Below are positions 1-7,539 of a stretch of DNA of 64,000 nucleotides, one piece after another. The number at the start of each line of letters is the position of its first letter. Positions within the stretch are counted from its first letter, which is position 1. This DNA is from UBA7239 sp964509075. Its GTDB lineage: Bacteria > Pseudomonadota > Gammaproteobacteria > Pseudomonadales > UBA7239. Both the position numbers and the translations under genes were made by a program. The DNA is taken from positions 186,001 through 250,000 of the forward strand of contig CAZDWC010000005.1 of assembly GCA_964509075.1 (NCBI GenBank). The letters are read 5' to 3'. Below the pieces are notes generated by a model. That model was not told the origin of the DNA. It saw nothing but the letters and a program-made list of their open reading frames with translations, and did not search any database.

Positions 1-66
1 GTGGTGGATGGTATGCTTGGTGCGGTAGAAGAACTGGAGCAGATGGCTGCGCACATCAAGCGTTAG
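1..66 (+). CDS. 3' end of an unidentified gene
   Basis: The window opens inside a reading frame that runs in frame 1 to a TAG stop at 64-66, leaving the last 21 residues of a protein. The tail is helical and acidic/basic (ends EELEQMAAHIKR). It is too short to assign a family. The frame is followed directly by a strong hairpin terminator, which supports it as the true end of a gene converging on the ATP sulfurylase gene. Confidence 0.55.
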   Translation: MVDGMLGAVEELEQMAAHIKR

Positions 67-90
67 TGTTTTTACCTGTTTGTCGTCCAT

Positions 91-117
91 AAAAAATCCC
101 GCAACGCGGGATTTTTT
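91..117. terminator. Bidirectional rho-independent terminator
   Basis: A perfect inverted repeat (AAAAAATCCCG, short CAA loop region, CGGGATTTTTT) lies between two converging genes. The A-tract on one side and the T-tract on the other let it stop transcription from both directions: the partial gene at the left edge and the ATP sulfurylase gene read leftward. Confidence 0.9.
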
Positions 118-138
118 ATGGACAGGTATTGGTGTGGC

Positions 139-1335
139 TTATTTTTTTGCATCCAGCGCCTGATAGTAGTCCATCAGGATTTTTGCGACTTCCGGGCGCG
201 AGAATTCAGGCGGTGGTGCAATGCCCTGGCCCAGCATCTGGCGCACTTTGGTGCCAGACAAATTGATGAAATCATCCGGTGTGTGATCTGGCGCTTCGCG
301 CATCATCACCACGCGGTTCAGTTTTTTCGAGAAGGCGGTGTTGTCGGCGCGGAAGATCTCGATCTGCAATGCACCAGCAGGTACTTGCGTGTCAAAGATG
401 GTTTGCGCATCAAACGGGCCGTAGTAATCGCCGACACCGGCGTGGTCGCGGCCGACGATCAGGTAGCTGGCGCCCATATTCTGGCGGAAGATCGCGTGCA
501 GCACCGCTTCGCGCGGGCCGGCGTAGAGCATATCGAAACCGTAACCGCTGATCATCACAGTGTTGGCCGGGAAGTAGACGTCGACCATCTTGCGGATGGC
601 GGCATCGCGCACATCGGCCGGGATGTCACCTTCTTTCAGTTTGCCGAGTAGCATGTGGATGACGATGCCGTCGGCACCCAGGCGTTCCTGCGCCATGCGG
701 CACAGTTCTTCGTGCGCGCGGTGCATCGGATTGCGGGTTTGGAAGGCCACCACTTTTTTCCAGCCGCGCTCGGCAATCTCGTTGCGGATTTCGGTAGCGG
801 TGCGGAAGGTGTCGGGAAATTCCTGCGGGAAATAGCTGTAGTTCAGTACCTGGATGCAACCGGAGACCAGTTTGTTACCGGCGCCAAGAAACACGCTGAC
901 GCCCGGGTGTTTTTCATCCAGCGTGCCGAAGATTTTTTCGGCCATGAAACGCATTTGCTCATCAGAAGCTTCTTCGATGGCCGAGACGTCCATCACCGCC
1001 AGTACCGGATTGCCTTCGACGTTGGGGTCGCGCAGGGCGATGCGTTTGGCGCCGGCAATGCCTGCAGTGTCTTTTACTACGTTGATGATGGGCACGGGCC
1101 AGAACAGGCCATCAGTCGTGTGCAGCTTTTCGGCAACCGACAGACTGTCTGCCAGATTCATGTAGCCGGTGAGCGGTGTGAAGTAGCCGGCGGCCAGCAT
1201 CACGGCGTTGCCGGCAGCAGCAGAACTGATCAGCAGTGAAGGCAGTGTCTCTGCTTCAGCAGCCAGTTGCCCGCGTTGTGCGGCATCGGCGACGTAAAGT
1301 GGTTTCAGGGCATCGGTGCCGTGTGGCTTGATCAT
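139..1335 (-). CDS. sat: Sulfate adenylyltransferase (single-subunit ATP sulfurylase)
   Basis: Makes adenosine 5'-phosphosulfate and pyrophosphate from ATP and sulfate, the first step of sulfate activation in the cytoplasm. The 398-residue length fits the Sat family. An N-terminal PUA-like region is followed by the catalytic core with the nucleotide-binding signature QTRNPMHRAHEEL near residue 200 (HxxH) and GRDHAG near 300. The start at 1335 follows a purine-rich ribosome site (CGGAGA). Many gammaproteobacteria use the two-subunit CysDN enzyme for assimilation; no cysDN or PAPS reductase genes lie in this window, so whether this enzyme serves assimilation or sulfur oxidation cannot be decided here. 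cysB, the usual regulator of sulfur assimilation, is 54 kb away. Confidence 0.96.
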   Translation of the reverse strand: MIKPHGTDALKPLYVADAAQRGQLAAEAETLPSLLISSAAAGNAVMLAAGYFTPLTGYMNLADSLSVAEKLHTTDGLFWPVPIINVVKDTAGIAGAKRIALRDPNVEGNPVLAVMDVSAIEEASDEQMRFMAEKIFGTLDEKHPGVSVFLGAGNKLVSGCIQVLNYSYFPQEFPDTFRTATEIRNEIAERGWKKVVAFQTRNPMHRAHEELCRMAQERLGADGIVIHMLLGKLKEGDIPADVRDAAIRKMVDVYFPANTVMISGYGFDMLYAGPREAVLHAIFRQNMGASYLIVGRDHAGVGDYYGPFDAQTIFDTQVPAGALQIEIFRADNTAFSKKLNRVVMMREAPDHTPDDFINLSGTKVRQMLGQGIAPPPEFSRPEVAKILMDYYQALDAKK

Positions 1336-1462
1336 CAGGAAATTCTCCGGCTGTTAGGTGTCAGGGTCTGAAAAGTGGCGGCCATTATAGACGCGAGCTC
1401 AGGGTTTTAGCGCGGCCTGCTGTTACAATTGGGTCTGTAATTGCCACAGTCTCCCTCGCTGC

Positions 1463-2590
1463 ATGAACATCCGAAAACTGCTCAAGGATTTCTTCTGGCC
1501 GGTCCTTGCCGGATTGGCCTTGGCCATGCTTTATCTGCAACATCAGTCACTGCAGCAGCAAAGACTGCAGGGAGTGACCGCGCCATTGCTGGATGGCCAG
1601 GTTACCGGAGAGGCTTCCGCGTTCTCCTATGCTGATGCCGTCGAGCGGGCGATGCCGGCCGTGGTCAGTATCTACACGCAGAAAGTGGTAGTCAGCCACC
1701 CTGTGTTGGAAAACCCGCTGCTCCAGCAGCTGCTGGCTCCCGGTCTGGCGCAACAGCATGTGGAAGGCTCTCTGGGCTCGGGTGTCATTGTGCGTGCGGA
1801 TGGTTATGTATTGACCAACCTCCACGTGATTGCCAATGCCGAAGAGATTCAGGTCAGTCTGCACGATGGCCGCAGTGCCGATGCCAGTGTCGTCGGTATT
1901 GATCGTGAAACCGATCTGGCCGTGCTCAAGATTGATTTGCCTGACCTCAAAGTTATTGCTTTCGGTGACCCGCAGCGCTCGCGTATCGGGGATGTGGTGC
2001 TGGCCATCGGCAATCCTTTCGGTGTTGGCCAGACCGTGACGCAGGGCATTATTTCGGCTGCAGCCCGTTACGGGCTGGAGCTGAATATTCAGGAGAATTA
2101 TCTGCAGACCGATGCGGCAATCAATCAGGGCAATTCCGGTGGCGCATTGGTGGACGCGCGAGGTTATCTGCTAGGCATCAATACGGCGATCGAGTCACCA
2201 ACTGGTGGCTCCGTGGGCATCGGTTATGCCATTCCTGCCGATACGGCGCAAAAAGTGCTGAATGACATCATTGAGCAGGGCCATGTTATTCGTGGCTGGA
2301 TAGGCATCGAGTCACGCCCATTGTTTGATTATGCCGCCCGGGCACTGGGGTTGGCCAAGGGGCAGGGACTGATCATCCAGACGCTTTACCGTAGTGGTCC
2401 GGCGCTCAAGGCAGGTTTACAGGCGGGTGATGTGATCACGCATTTTGACAATGAGCCGGCGATGGCGACGCGTGCCGGTATGAAGCGCATTGCACATGCG
2501 AGCCCCGGTGACAGGATAGAAGTCCGCTACTTGCGTTCCGGGCGCGTTGGCACAGCTACGGTGACAGTCGAAGCCAAACCCGCAGGTTAA
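1463..2590 (+). CDS. degS: Periplasmic serine endoprotease of the DegS/AlgW type
   Basis: Membrane-anchored trypsin-like protease that senses misfolded outer-membrane proteins and begins cleavage of the anti-sigma-E factor. One N-terminal membrane segment (about residues 9-27) is followed by the protease domain with a visible triad: His121 (NLHVI), Asp151 (TDLAVL) and Ser225 (GNSGGA). A single PDZ domain fills residues about 275-370. One PDZ domain, a membrane anchor and 375 residues point to DegS/AlgW rather than two-PDZ DegP. The gene converges on cobU, with the two stop codons overlapping at 2587-2590. Confidence 0.93.
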   Translation: MNIRKLLKDFFWPVLAGLALAMLYLQHQSLQQQRLQGVTAPLLDGQVTGEASAFSYADAVERAMPAVVSIYTQKVVVSHPVLENPLLQQLLAPGLAQQHVEGSLGSGVIVRADGYVLTNLHVIANAEEIQVSLHDGRSADASVVGIDRETDLAVLKIDLPDLKVIAFGDPQRSRIGDVVLAIGNPFGVGQTVTQGIISAAARYGLELNIQENYLQTDAAINQGNSGGALVDARGYLLGINTAIESPTGGSVGIGYAIPADTAQKVLNDIIEQGHVIRGWIGIESRPLFDYAARALGLAKGQGLIIQTLYRSGPALKAGLQAGDVITHFDNEPAMATRAGMKRIAHASPGDRIEVRYLRSGRVGTATVTVEAKPAG

Positions 2591-3102
2591 GCCGGGAGCT
2601 TCAAGGGCATAGGTAGACCGGCAGCGATGAATGTTACCCGGTCGCAGCATTGTGCAAGCGCCTGATGCAGGCGACCGGCTTCATCGACAAAGCGACGAGA
2701 CAGCGCATCAGCTGGCACGATGCCCATGCCGACTTCATTGCTGACAAAAATGATATCGCCGGACAATTGTGGCAAGCATGCCAGCAATGCCTCACGTTCA
2801 CGCAGGAAAATAGTCTCGCCGGCCAGCATAATGTTGGTCAGCCATAGCGTGAGGCAATCCACCAGCACACAACGGCTTTCTCCAGCGTGTTTTTCCAGCG
2901 AAGCTGCCAGCGCGAGAGGCTCCTCTATCGTTACCCATGCCTCATCACGCCCTTGCCGGTGGTGGGCAATGCGCGCACGCATTTCGTCATCGAGTGCCTG
3001 CGCGGTGGCAATGTAGACCAGCGACTTGCCGGAAGCGAGCGCACTGTCTTCGGCAAACCGGCTTTTGCCGGAGCGTGCGCCGCCGAGGATCAGATGCTTC
3101 AT
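2587..3102 (-). CDS. cobU: Adenosylcobinamide kinase / adenosylcobinamide-phosphate guanylyltransferase
   Basis: Bifunctional enzyme of the late cobalamin pathway: phosphorylates adenosylcobinamide, then transfers GMP to it for nucleotide-loop assembly. The P-loop GGARSGKS is at residues 7-14, and the 171-residue length is normal. Its ATG overlaps the TGA of ettA (ATGA at 3099-3102), so it is translationally coupled to an unrelated housekeeping gene. No other cobalamin genes are in the window; an isolated cobU is compatible with salvage of cobinamide. Confidence 0.93.
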   Translation of the reverse strand: MKHLILGGARSGKSRFAEDSALASGKSLVYIATAQALDDEMRARIAHHRQGRDEAWVTIEEPLALAASLEKHAGESRCVLVDCLTLWLTNIMLAGETIFLREREALLACLPQLSGDIIFVSNEVGMGIVPADALSRRFVDEAGRLHQALAQCCDRVTFIAAGLPMPLKLPA

Positions 3103-4760
3103 TCTTTCAAGCGCTTGTACTTCATCCGCGTCGGCTGCTGATCACCCATGCGCGCCTTGTGATCGGCTTCGTACTCTGTGTAGGTGCCTTCAAAGAAAAT
3201 GGCGCTGCTTTCGCCTTCGAAGGCGAGAATGTGTGTGCATACGCGATCGAGAAACCAGCGATCGTGCGAGATCACCATCGCGCAGCCGGGGAAGTTCACC
3301 AGTGCTTCTTCCAATGCGCGCAGGGTTTCGACGTCGAGATCGTTTGACGGTTCGTCGAGCAGCAGGAAGTTGCCGCCTTCTTTCAAGGTGCAGGCGAGCT
3401 GCAAACGGCCGCGTTCACCGCCGGACAATTCACCGACGCGTTTTTGCTGGTCGTTGCCCTTGAAATTGAAGCGGCCGAGATATGCGCGCGAGGGCACTTC
3501 ATAGTTGCCGATCTTGATGATGTCGAGACCGTCGGAGACAGCCTCCCACACGGTTTTGTTGGCGTCGAGTTTTTCGCGCGATTGTTCAACAAAAGCGACT
3601 TTTACCGTTTCACCTAGGGTAATAGTCCCTTTGTCTGGTGTTTCCTGCCCGGTGATCATGCGGAACAGGGTGGATTTGCCGGCGCCATTGGGGCCGATGA
3701 TGCCGACGATGGCGCCTTTCGGTACGGCGAATGACAAATCATCCACGAGTACGCGATCGCCAAACGACTTGCTGACATGATCCAGTTCCAGCACCTTGTC
3801 GCCCAAACGCGGTCCTGGTGGAATGTAGATTTCGTTGGTTTCGTTGCGCGCCTGGTATTCCTGCGAATTCATTTCTTCAAAGCGGGCGAGACGTGCCTTG
3901 TTCTTGGCGTGGCGGCCTTTCGGGTTCTGGCGTACCCACTCGAGTTCGCGCTCGATGGTTTTCTGGCGAGCACTTTCCGTGCGCTCTTCCTGTTTCAGGC
4001 GCGCTTCTTTCTGTTCCAGCCAAGAGGTGTAGTTGCCTTCGTACGGGATGCCGTGACCGCGGTCGAGTTCGAGGATCCAGCCGGCGGCGTTATCGAGGAA
4101 GTAGCGGTCGTGCGTGATGGCCACCACGGTGCCGGGGAATTCGACGAGGAAGTGTTCCAGCCAGGCGACCGATTCGGCATCCAGGTGGTTGGTGGGTTCG
4201 TCGAGCAACAGCATATCGGGGCGCGAGAGCAACAGACGGCACAAGGCCACGCGGCGGCGTTCACCACCGGAGAGTTTGGTGACGTCCGCATCCCACGGCG
4301 GCAGGCGCAAGGCATCGGCAGCGACTTCCATCTTGTGCTCAATGTTGTGGGCGTCCCAGGCCTGGATAATGTCTTCCAGTTGCGCCTGTTTTTTTGCCAG
4401 CGCGTCAAAGTCCGCGTTTTCTTCGGCATAAGCTGCGTATACGGCGTCCAGTTCCTTCAGGGCATTCAGTGGTTCTGCCAAGCCTTCCTCGACATTGCCG
4501 CGCACATCCTTTGCGGGGTCGAGTGCAGGCTCCTGTGACAGGTAGCCGATTTTCAGGTCGGGCATCGGGCGTGCTTCGCCGATGAAGTCGGTATCCACAC
4601 CGGCCATGATTTTCAGCAAGGTGGATTTGCCGGAGCCGTTCAGGCCCAGCACGCCTATCTTTGCACCTGGGAAGAAGGAGAGAGAGATGTCCTTGAGTAT
4701 TTCACGTTTCGGCGGCACAACCTTGCCGAGCCGGTTCATGGTGAAAACGTACTGCGCCAT
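3099..4760 (-). CDS. ettA: Energy-dependent translational throttle protein EttA (ABC-F)
   Basis: Cytosolic ABC-F ATPase that binds the ribosomal E site and gates entry into elongation according to the ATP/ADP ratio. It has two ABC cassettes: Walker A GLNGSGKS at residues 39-46 and GPNGAGKS near 355, two LSGGE signatures, two DEP(T/S)N Walker B regions, and the charged linker between them. The 553-residue length and the N-terminal sequence (MAQYVFTMNRLGK) are specific to the EttA branch. It is read leftward with cobU, 52 bases after the PP2C gene. Confidence 0.96.
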   Translation of the reverse strand: MAQYVFTMNRLGKVVPPKREILKDISLSFFPGAKIGVLGLNGSGKSTLLKIMAGVDTDFIGEARPMPDLKIGYLSQEPALDPAKDVRGNVEEGLAEPLNALKELDAVYAAYAEENADFDALAKKQAQLEDIIQAWDAHNIEHKMEVAADALRLPPWDADVTKLSGGERRRVALCRLLLSRPDMLLLDEPTNHLDAESVAWLEHFLVEFPGTVVAITHDRYFLDNAAGWILELDRGHGIPYEGNYTSWLEQKEARLKQEERTESARQKTIERELEWVRQNPKGRHAKNKARLARFEEMNSQEYQARNETNEIYIPPGPRLGDKVLELDHVSKSFGDRVLVDDLSFAVPKGAIVGIIGPNGAGKSTLFRMITGQETPDKGTITLGETVKVAFVEQSREKLDANKTVWEAVSDGLDIIKIGNYEVPSRAYLGRFNFKGNDQQKRVGELSGGERGRLQLACTLKEGGNFLLLDEPSNDLDVETLRALEEALVNFPGCAMVISHDRWFLDRVCTHILAFEGESSAIFFEGTYTEYEADHKARMGDQQPTRMKYKRLKE

Positions 4761-4812
4761 GGTTTTTTCTCACGCGGGGGAACTGGCGCGCAAGGTAACG
4801 GAATTGGCCTGA

Positions 4813-5583
4813 TCAGCGCAACCAGCTTGTCAATGTTTGCCAGAGGCTACGATGTCTTGCTGGCGGTTTACCGACCACTGCCACGGTGGTGTTGTCACGC
4901 CCGCCGCTGGCCAGCGCTTCGCGCAACAAGTTGCGGGCAGCATCTTCGACCGTGCTGCTACTGGCCAGAATGGCAGAGATCTGGCTGTCTTCCAGTTCAT
5001 CAGTGAGGCCGTCACTGCACAGTATCAGCCACTGCTTGTCCTGCCAATCGGCCTCGTAACAGTCGACATTGACGTCGGCAAGATCCAGCGATCCCAGGCA
5101 TTGGGTAATGACGTTGCGATCCGGATGGGTATCGGCTTCGGAGGCAGTAATGGCGCCGGCCTGCACCAGCATCTGCACATAGGAGTGGTCCGTGGTCAGT
5201 TGCTGCAGTGTGCCGGTGTGCTCGCCTGTGCGCGTCCACAGATAGGCGCGACTGTCGCCCACCCAGGCAATCTGGTAGTGGCTACTGTCACTGTGAACCG
5301 CGACCACCGTGGAGCCCATGCCGCGTGCGCCCTTGCCGCGTTGTCCGGCCATCAGGATTGCCCTGTGTGCGCGCTGGATTGCCTCGGGTAGTGATGCGCC
5401 TTGGTTAATGCAGCTGGTAATCGTCTTTATAGTGATTTCGCTGGCAACTTCACCAGCTTCATGACCTCCCATACCGTCGGCCACTACCCATAAGCCGGCA
5501 TCGGCATCGGCCAGGAAAGCGTCTTCATTGTTGTTGCGCACATTTCCGGTATGGGTCAGTGCGCAGTCGTTCCGTCCAGGCAT
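4813..5583 (-). CDS. PP2C-family serine/threonine protein phosphatase
   Basis: Metal-dependent protein phosphatase. Family motifs in order: GNVRNNNEDAF, VVADGMGGHEAGEVAS, WVGDSRAYL, LCSDGLTDEL and GGRDNTTVAVV, which carry the acidic residues that bind two Mn/Mg ions. The frame is open further upstream to 5733, but the start at 5583 is preferred. It has a good ribosome site (AGGAAA, 5 bases before ATG) and gives 256 residues, normal for bacterial PP2C, while a TATAAT element at 5686-5691 would lie inside the longer version. The gene is divergent from a gene for a twin-FHA protein, suggesting a phosphothreonine writer/reader/eraser circuit. No Ser/Thr kinase is present in the window. Confidence 0.92.
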   Translation of the reverse strand: MPGRNDCALTHTGNVRNNNEDAFLADADAGLWVVADGMGGHEAGEVASEITIKTITSCINQGASLPEAIQRAHRAILMAGQRGKGARGMGSTVVAVHSDSSHYQIAWVGDSRAYLWTRTGEHTGTLQQLTTDHSYVQMLVQAGAITASEADTHPDRNVITQCLGSLDLADVNVDCYEADWQDKQWLILCSDGLTDELEDSQISAILASSSTVEDAARNLLREALASGGRDNTTVAVVGKPPARHRSLWQTLTSWLR

Positions 5584-5685
5584 GCGGTTTCCTGTGCTGC
5601 GAGAACCGCTGGCCATTGCTGGCGGGGCTTGCAGGTTGAGGGGCAGATTTTGTGGACTGCCCGGCAGTTTTCGTCCGGCTAATTT

Positions 5686-5691
5686 ATTATA
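5686..5691 (-). promoter_or_regulatory. Candidate -10 element for the PP2C gene
   Basis: Read on the minus strand this is a perfect TATAAT in an AT-rich patch about 100 bases upstream of the chosen PP2C start. No good -35 hexamer is seen at 16-18 bases, so the call rests on the -10 box and location alone. Confidence 0.35.
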
Positions 5692-5855
5692 AAATCTGCC
5701 GGCCGTGTAGCACTCGATACTGTACCTTTGCATATTGGCCTGTCCTCGCGCAAAGTATTGCAGTTTTCGACGTCTCTCATTGCCCCATGATGCCTTTCAT
5801 GGATGATTGTTGCTGTGAAATACCCCACAAATGTACCGGATGGAGATAGCTGTTT

Positions 5856-6734
5856 ATGCTGAAATTGCGCTTTGCCAACAAGGAACACGGCGATGTCTGG
5901 CTGGTTGAGCCTTCTGTGCTGATTGGATCTGATACCGTTTGCCAGGTATTGCTTAAGCGCGATGGTATACAGACCCGACATCTGGAAATCCAGATCAAGG
6001 GCGATGCGCTGACGCTGGTGAATCTGGCCAATGACAAGGCGCTGACCGTCAATGGCCAGCTGTTTGACAAACAGACGACGCTGAAAGTCGGTGATGAAAT
6101 CCAGTTGGCAGGCATGACTCTGGTAGTCGTGGATCCGAAAAGCGAACTCAAGCCGGCAGCGGAAGCGCCTTCCACTTCGGGCTGGGCGGTGCGCCCCAAT
6201 CACAGCGCGTTAGCCAACAAGATCTACAGCATCAATGGCGACACCGTATTAGGGCGTTCCACCGAGTGTGACCTGAGTTTTTCCGTCACCCACCTGTCGC
6301 GCAAGCATGCACAGCTCTCCATCCTCAACGGGCAGCTGGTGGTGAAGGATCTGGGATCGGCCAACGGCACTTTCGTCAACGGCGAGCGTGTGCAAGAAGC
6401 CAAATTGCAGCGCGGTGACGAATTGCGTCTGGATACCCTGAGTTTTACGGTGATCGGCCCCGGCGGCGAAGCCGACAAGACCACTGTGCGTGCAGCGATT
6501 ACGCCGCTGCAGGTGGCCAAGGCGGAAGCGCAGACGGCACCTGCGGCTGCAGTGAGTGCTGCGCAGGCCGAGCGACAGAAGCGCCGCGCGGCGGGTACGA
6601 CAGCATTCCAGAAGGCGGTGTCTGCCAGCGAGGAAGCCAAGCAGGAAGCGACCAAATCGAAAATGAATGTCGTGATCGTCGCGGTGGCCTTGCTGGCTGT
6701 TGTGGCGGTGGTTGGCATCATCCTCTTCAAGTAA
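5856..6734 (+). CDS. Twin FHA-domain protein with C-terminal membrane anchor
   Basis: Phosphothreonine-binding scaffold. Residues about 1-90 form a weak first FHA-like domain. Residues about 115-180 form a canonical FHA domain with LGRSTECD, LSRKHAQL and GSANGTFVNG, which hold the phosphopeptide-contacting Arg, Ser, His and Asn. An Ala/Glu-rich linker with Lys/Arg leads to one hydrophobic segment at the extreme C terminus (NVVIVAVALLAVVAVVGIIL), so the FHA domains should face the cytoplasm in a tail-anchored arrangement. It is divergent from the PP2C phosphatase. The target of the FHA domain is unknown. Confidence 0.88.
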   Translation: MLKLRFANKEHGDVWLVEPSVLIGSDTVCQVLLKRDGIQTRHLEIQIKGDALTLVNLANDKALTVNGQLFDKQTTLKVGDEIQLAGMTLVVVDPKSELKPAAEAPSTSGWAVRPNHSALANKIYSINGDTVLGRSTECDLSFSVTHLSRKHAQLSILNGQLVVKDLGSANGTFVNGERVQEAKLQRGDELRLDTLSFTVIGPGGEADKTTVRAAITPLQVAKAEAQTAPAAAVSAAQAERQKRRAAGTTAFQKAVSASEEAKQEATKSKMNVVIVAVALLAVVAVVGIILFK

Positions 6735-6743
6735 GACTCGCTC

Positions 6744-6998
6744 ATGTCCACAGAAAAGTTGCTGGTGCTGTATGGCACCAGTGGCTGTCATTTGTGCGAG
6801 CTGGCTGAACAGCAGCTGTTGCCGTGGGTTGCGGCAGGCTGGCAAGTAGAGCTGGTGGATATTGCGGATGATGATCTGTTGCTCGAGCGGTTTTCAGTAC
6901 TGATTCCTGTGCTTGAGGACGCGGTCAGCCAGCGCACATTGTGCTGGCCGTTTGATAGTGCCATGGTGGGAGACTTTCTTTCCGGGGATGCAAGCTGA
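6744..6998 (+). CDS. Glutaredoxin-like protein (DUF836 type)
   Basis: Small thioredoxin-fold protein of 84 residues with a CxxC motif near the N terminus (SGCHLCE, Cys12 and Cys15) after a first beta strand (LLVLYGT), then IPVLED with the cis-proline typical of the fold. A thiol-disulfide role is likely, but the partner is not evident. It starts 9 bases after the FHA gene and overlaps the next gene by TGATG, so the three are probably co-transcribed. Confidence 0.8.
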   Translation: MSTEKLLVLYGTSGCHLCELAEQQLLPWVAAGWQVELVDIADDDLLLERFSVLIPVLEDAVSQRTLCWPFDSAMVGDFLSGDAS

Positions 6999-7492
6999 TG
7001 CTGCGCTGGATTGTCCTGTTGCTCATCGTGTTTTTTGTTGCGGGTCAACTGGCGCATTTGCGGCCTTCACGGCGCGACAAGCAGTTGCAGGCCATGCGTT
7101 CGACGGCAGCTCGCGCCGGGTTGGGGGTGCGGTTCTGGACGGCCCGCAGCAGTGGCTATGTATTGCGACAATTGCCGACAACCGCCTTCATGTACAGCTT
7201 GCCGTGGCCGAATCGCAGTCAGCGCGTCCAGCGCTGGGCGTTGTGGATGCAGGCCGACAATGGTGAAACAATTGTGCTGGCTGGCGAGCCACCAAAGCTG
7301 GCACAGGACTGGCTGAGTGCATTTCGCCAGCGCTACCCCTCGGCCTGGGCACTGTTGGAGTGTGGTGACAACGGGCTCGGTGTGTTGTGGCAAGAGCTGG
7401 GTAATGAACAGGATGTGCAGAGTCTGGCAGAGGCATTGGATCTGTTGCAGAAAAGCCTGCTGAAACCTGCTGCGGATCTACAGCGGGATTGA
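6998..7492 (+). CDS. Hypothetical single-pass membrane protein
   Basis: 164 residues with an N-terminal hydrophobic segment (LRWIVLLLIVFFVAGQL), followed by a soluble region of about 140 residues rich in Trp, Arg and Gln. No family was recognised. Its ATG shares an A with the stop of the glutaredoxin-like gene, so translation is probably coupled. It lies directly upstream of ftsK. The topology suggests a periplasmic or membrane-proximal soluble domain. Confidence 0.7.
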   Translation: MLRWIVLLLIVFFVAGQLAHLRPSRRDKQLQAMRSTAARAGLGVRFWTARSSGYVLRQLPTTAFMYSLPWPNRSQRVQRWALWMQADNGETIVLAGEPPKLAQDWLSAFRQRYPSAWALLECGDNGLGVLWQELGNEQDVQSLAEALDLLQKSLLKPAADLQRD

Positions 7493-7539
7493 TGCGATAA
7501 CGGTACAATGCCGGCCTGATCAAAGACACAGGTTCCCGC

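Noticed and set aside
5584..5733. Longer N-terminus for the PP2C phosphatase
   Set aside because: The extra 50 residues have no family match and would span a TATAAT element; a good ribosome site marks the ATG at 5583.
4813..6734. Type VI secretion locus
   Set aside because: Phosphatase and FHA genes are present, but no tss genes occur anywhere in the window.
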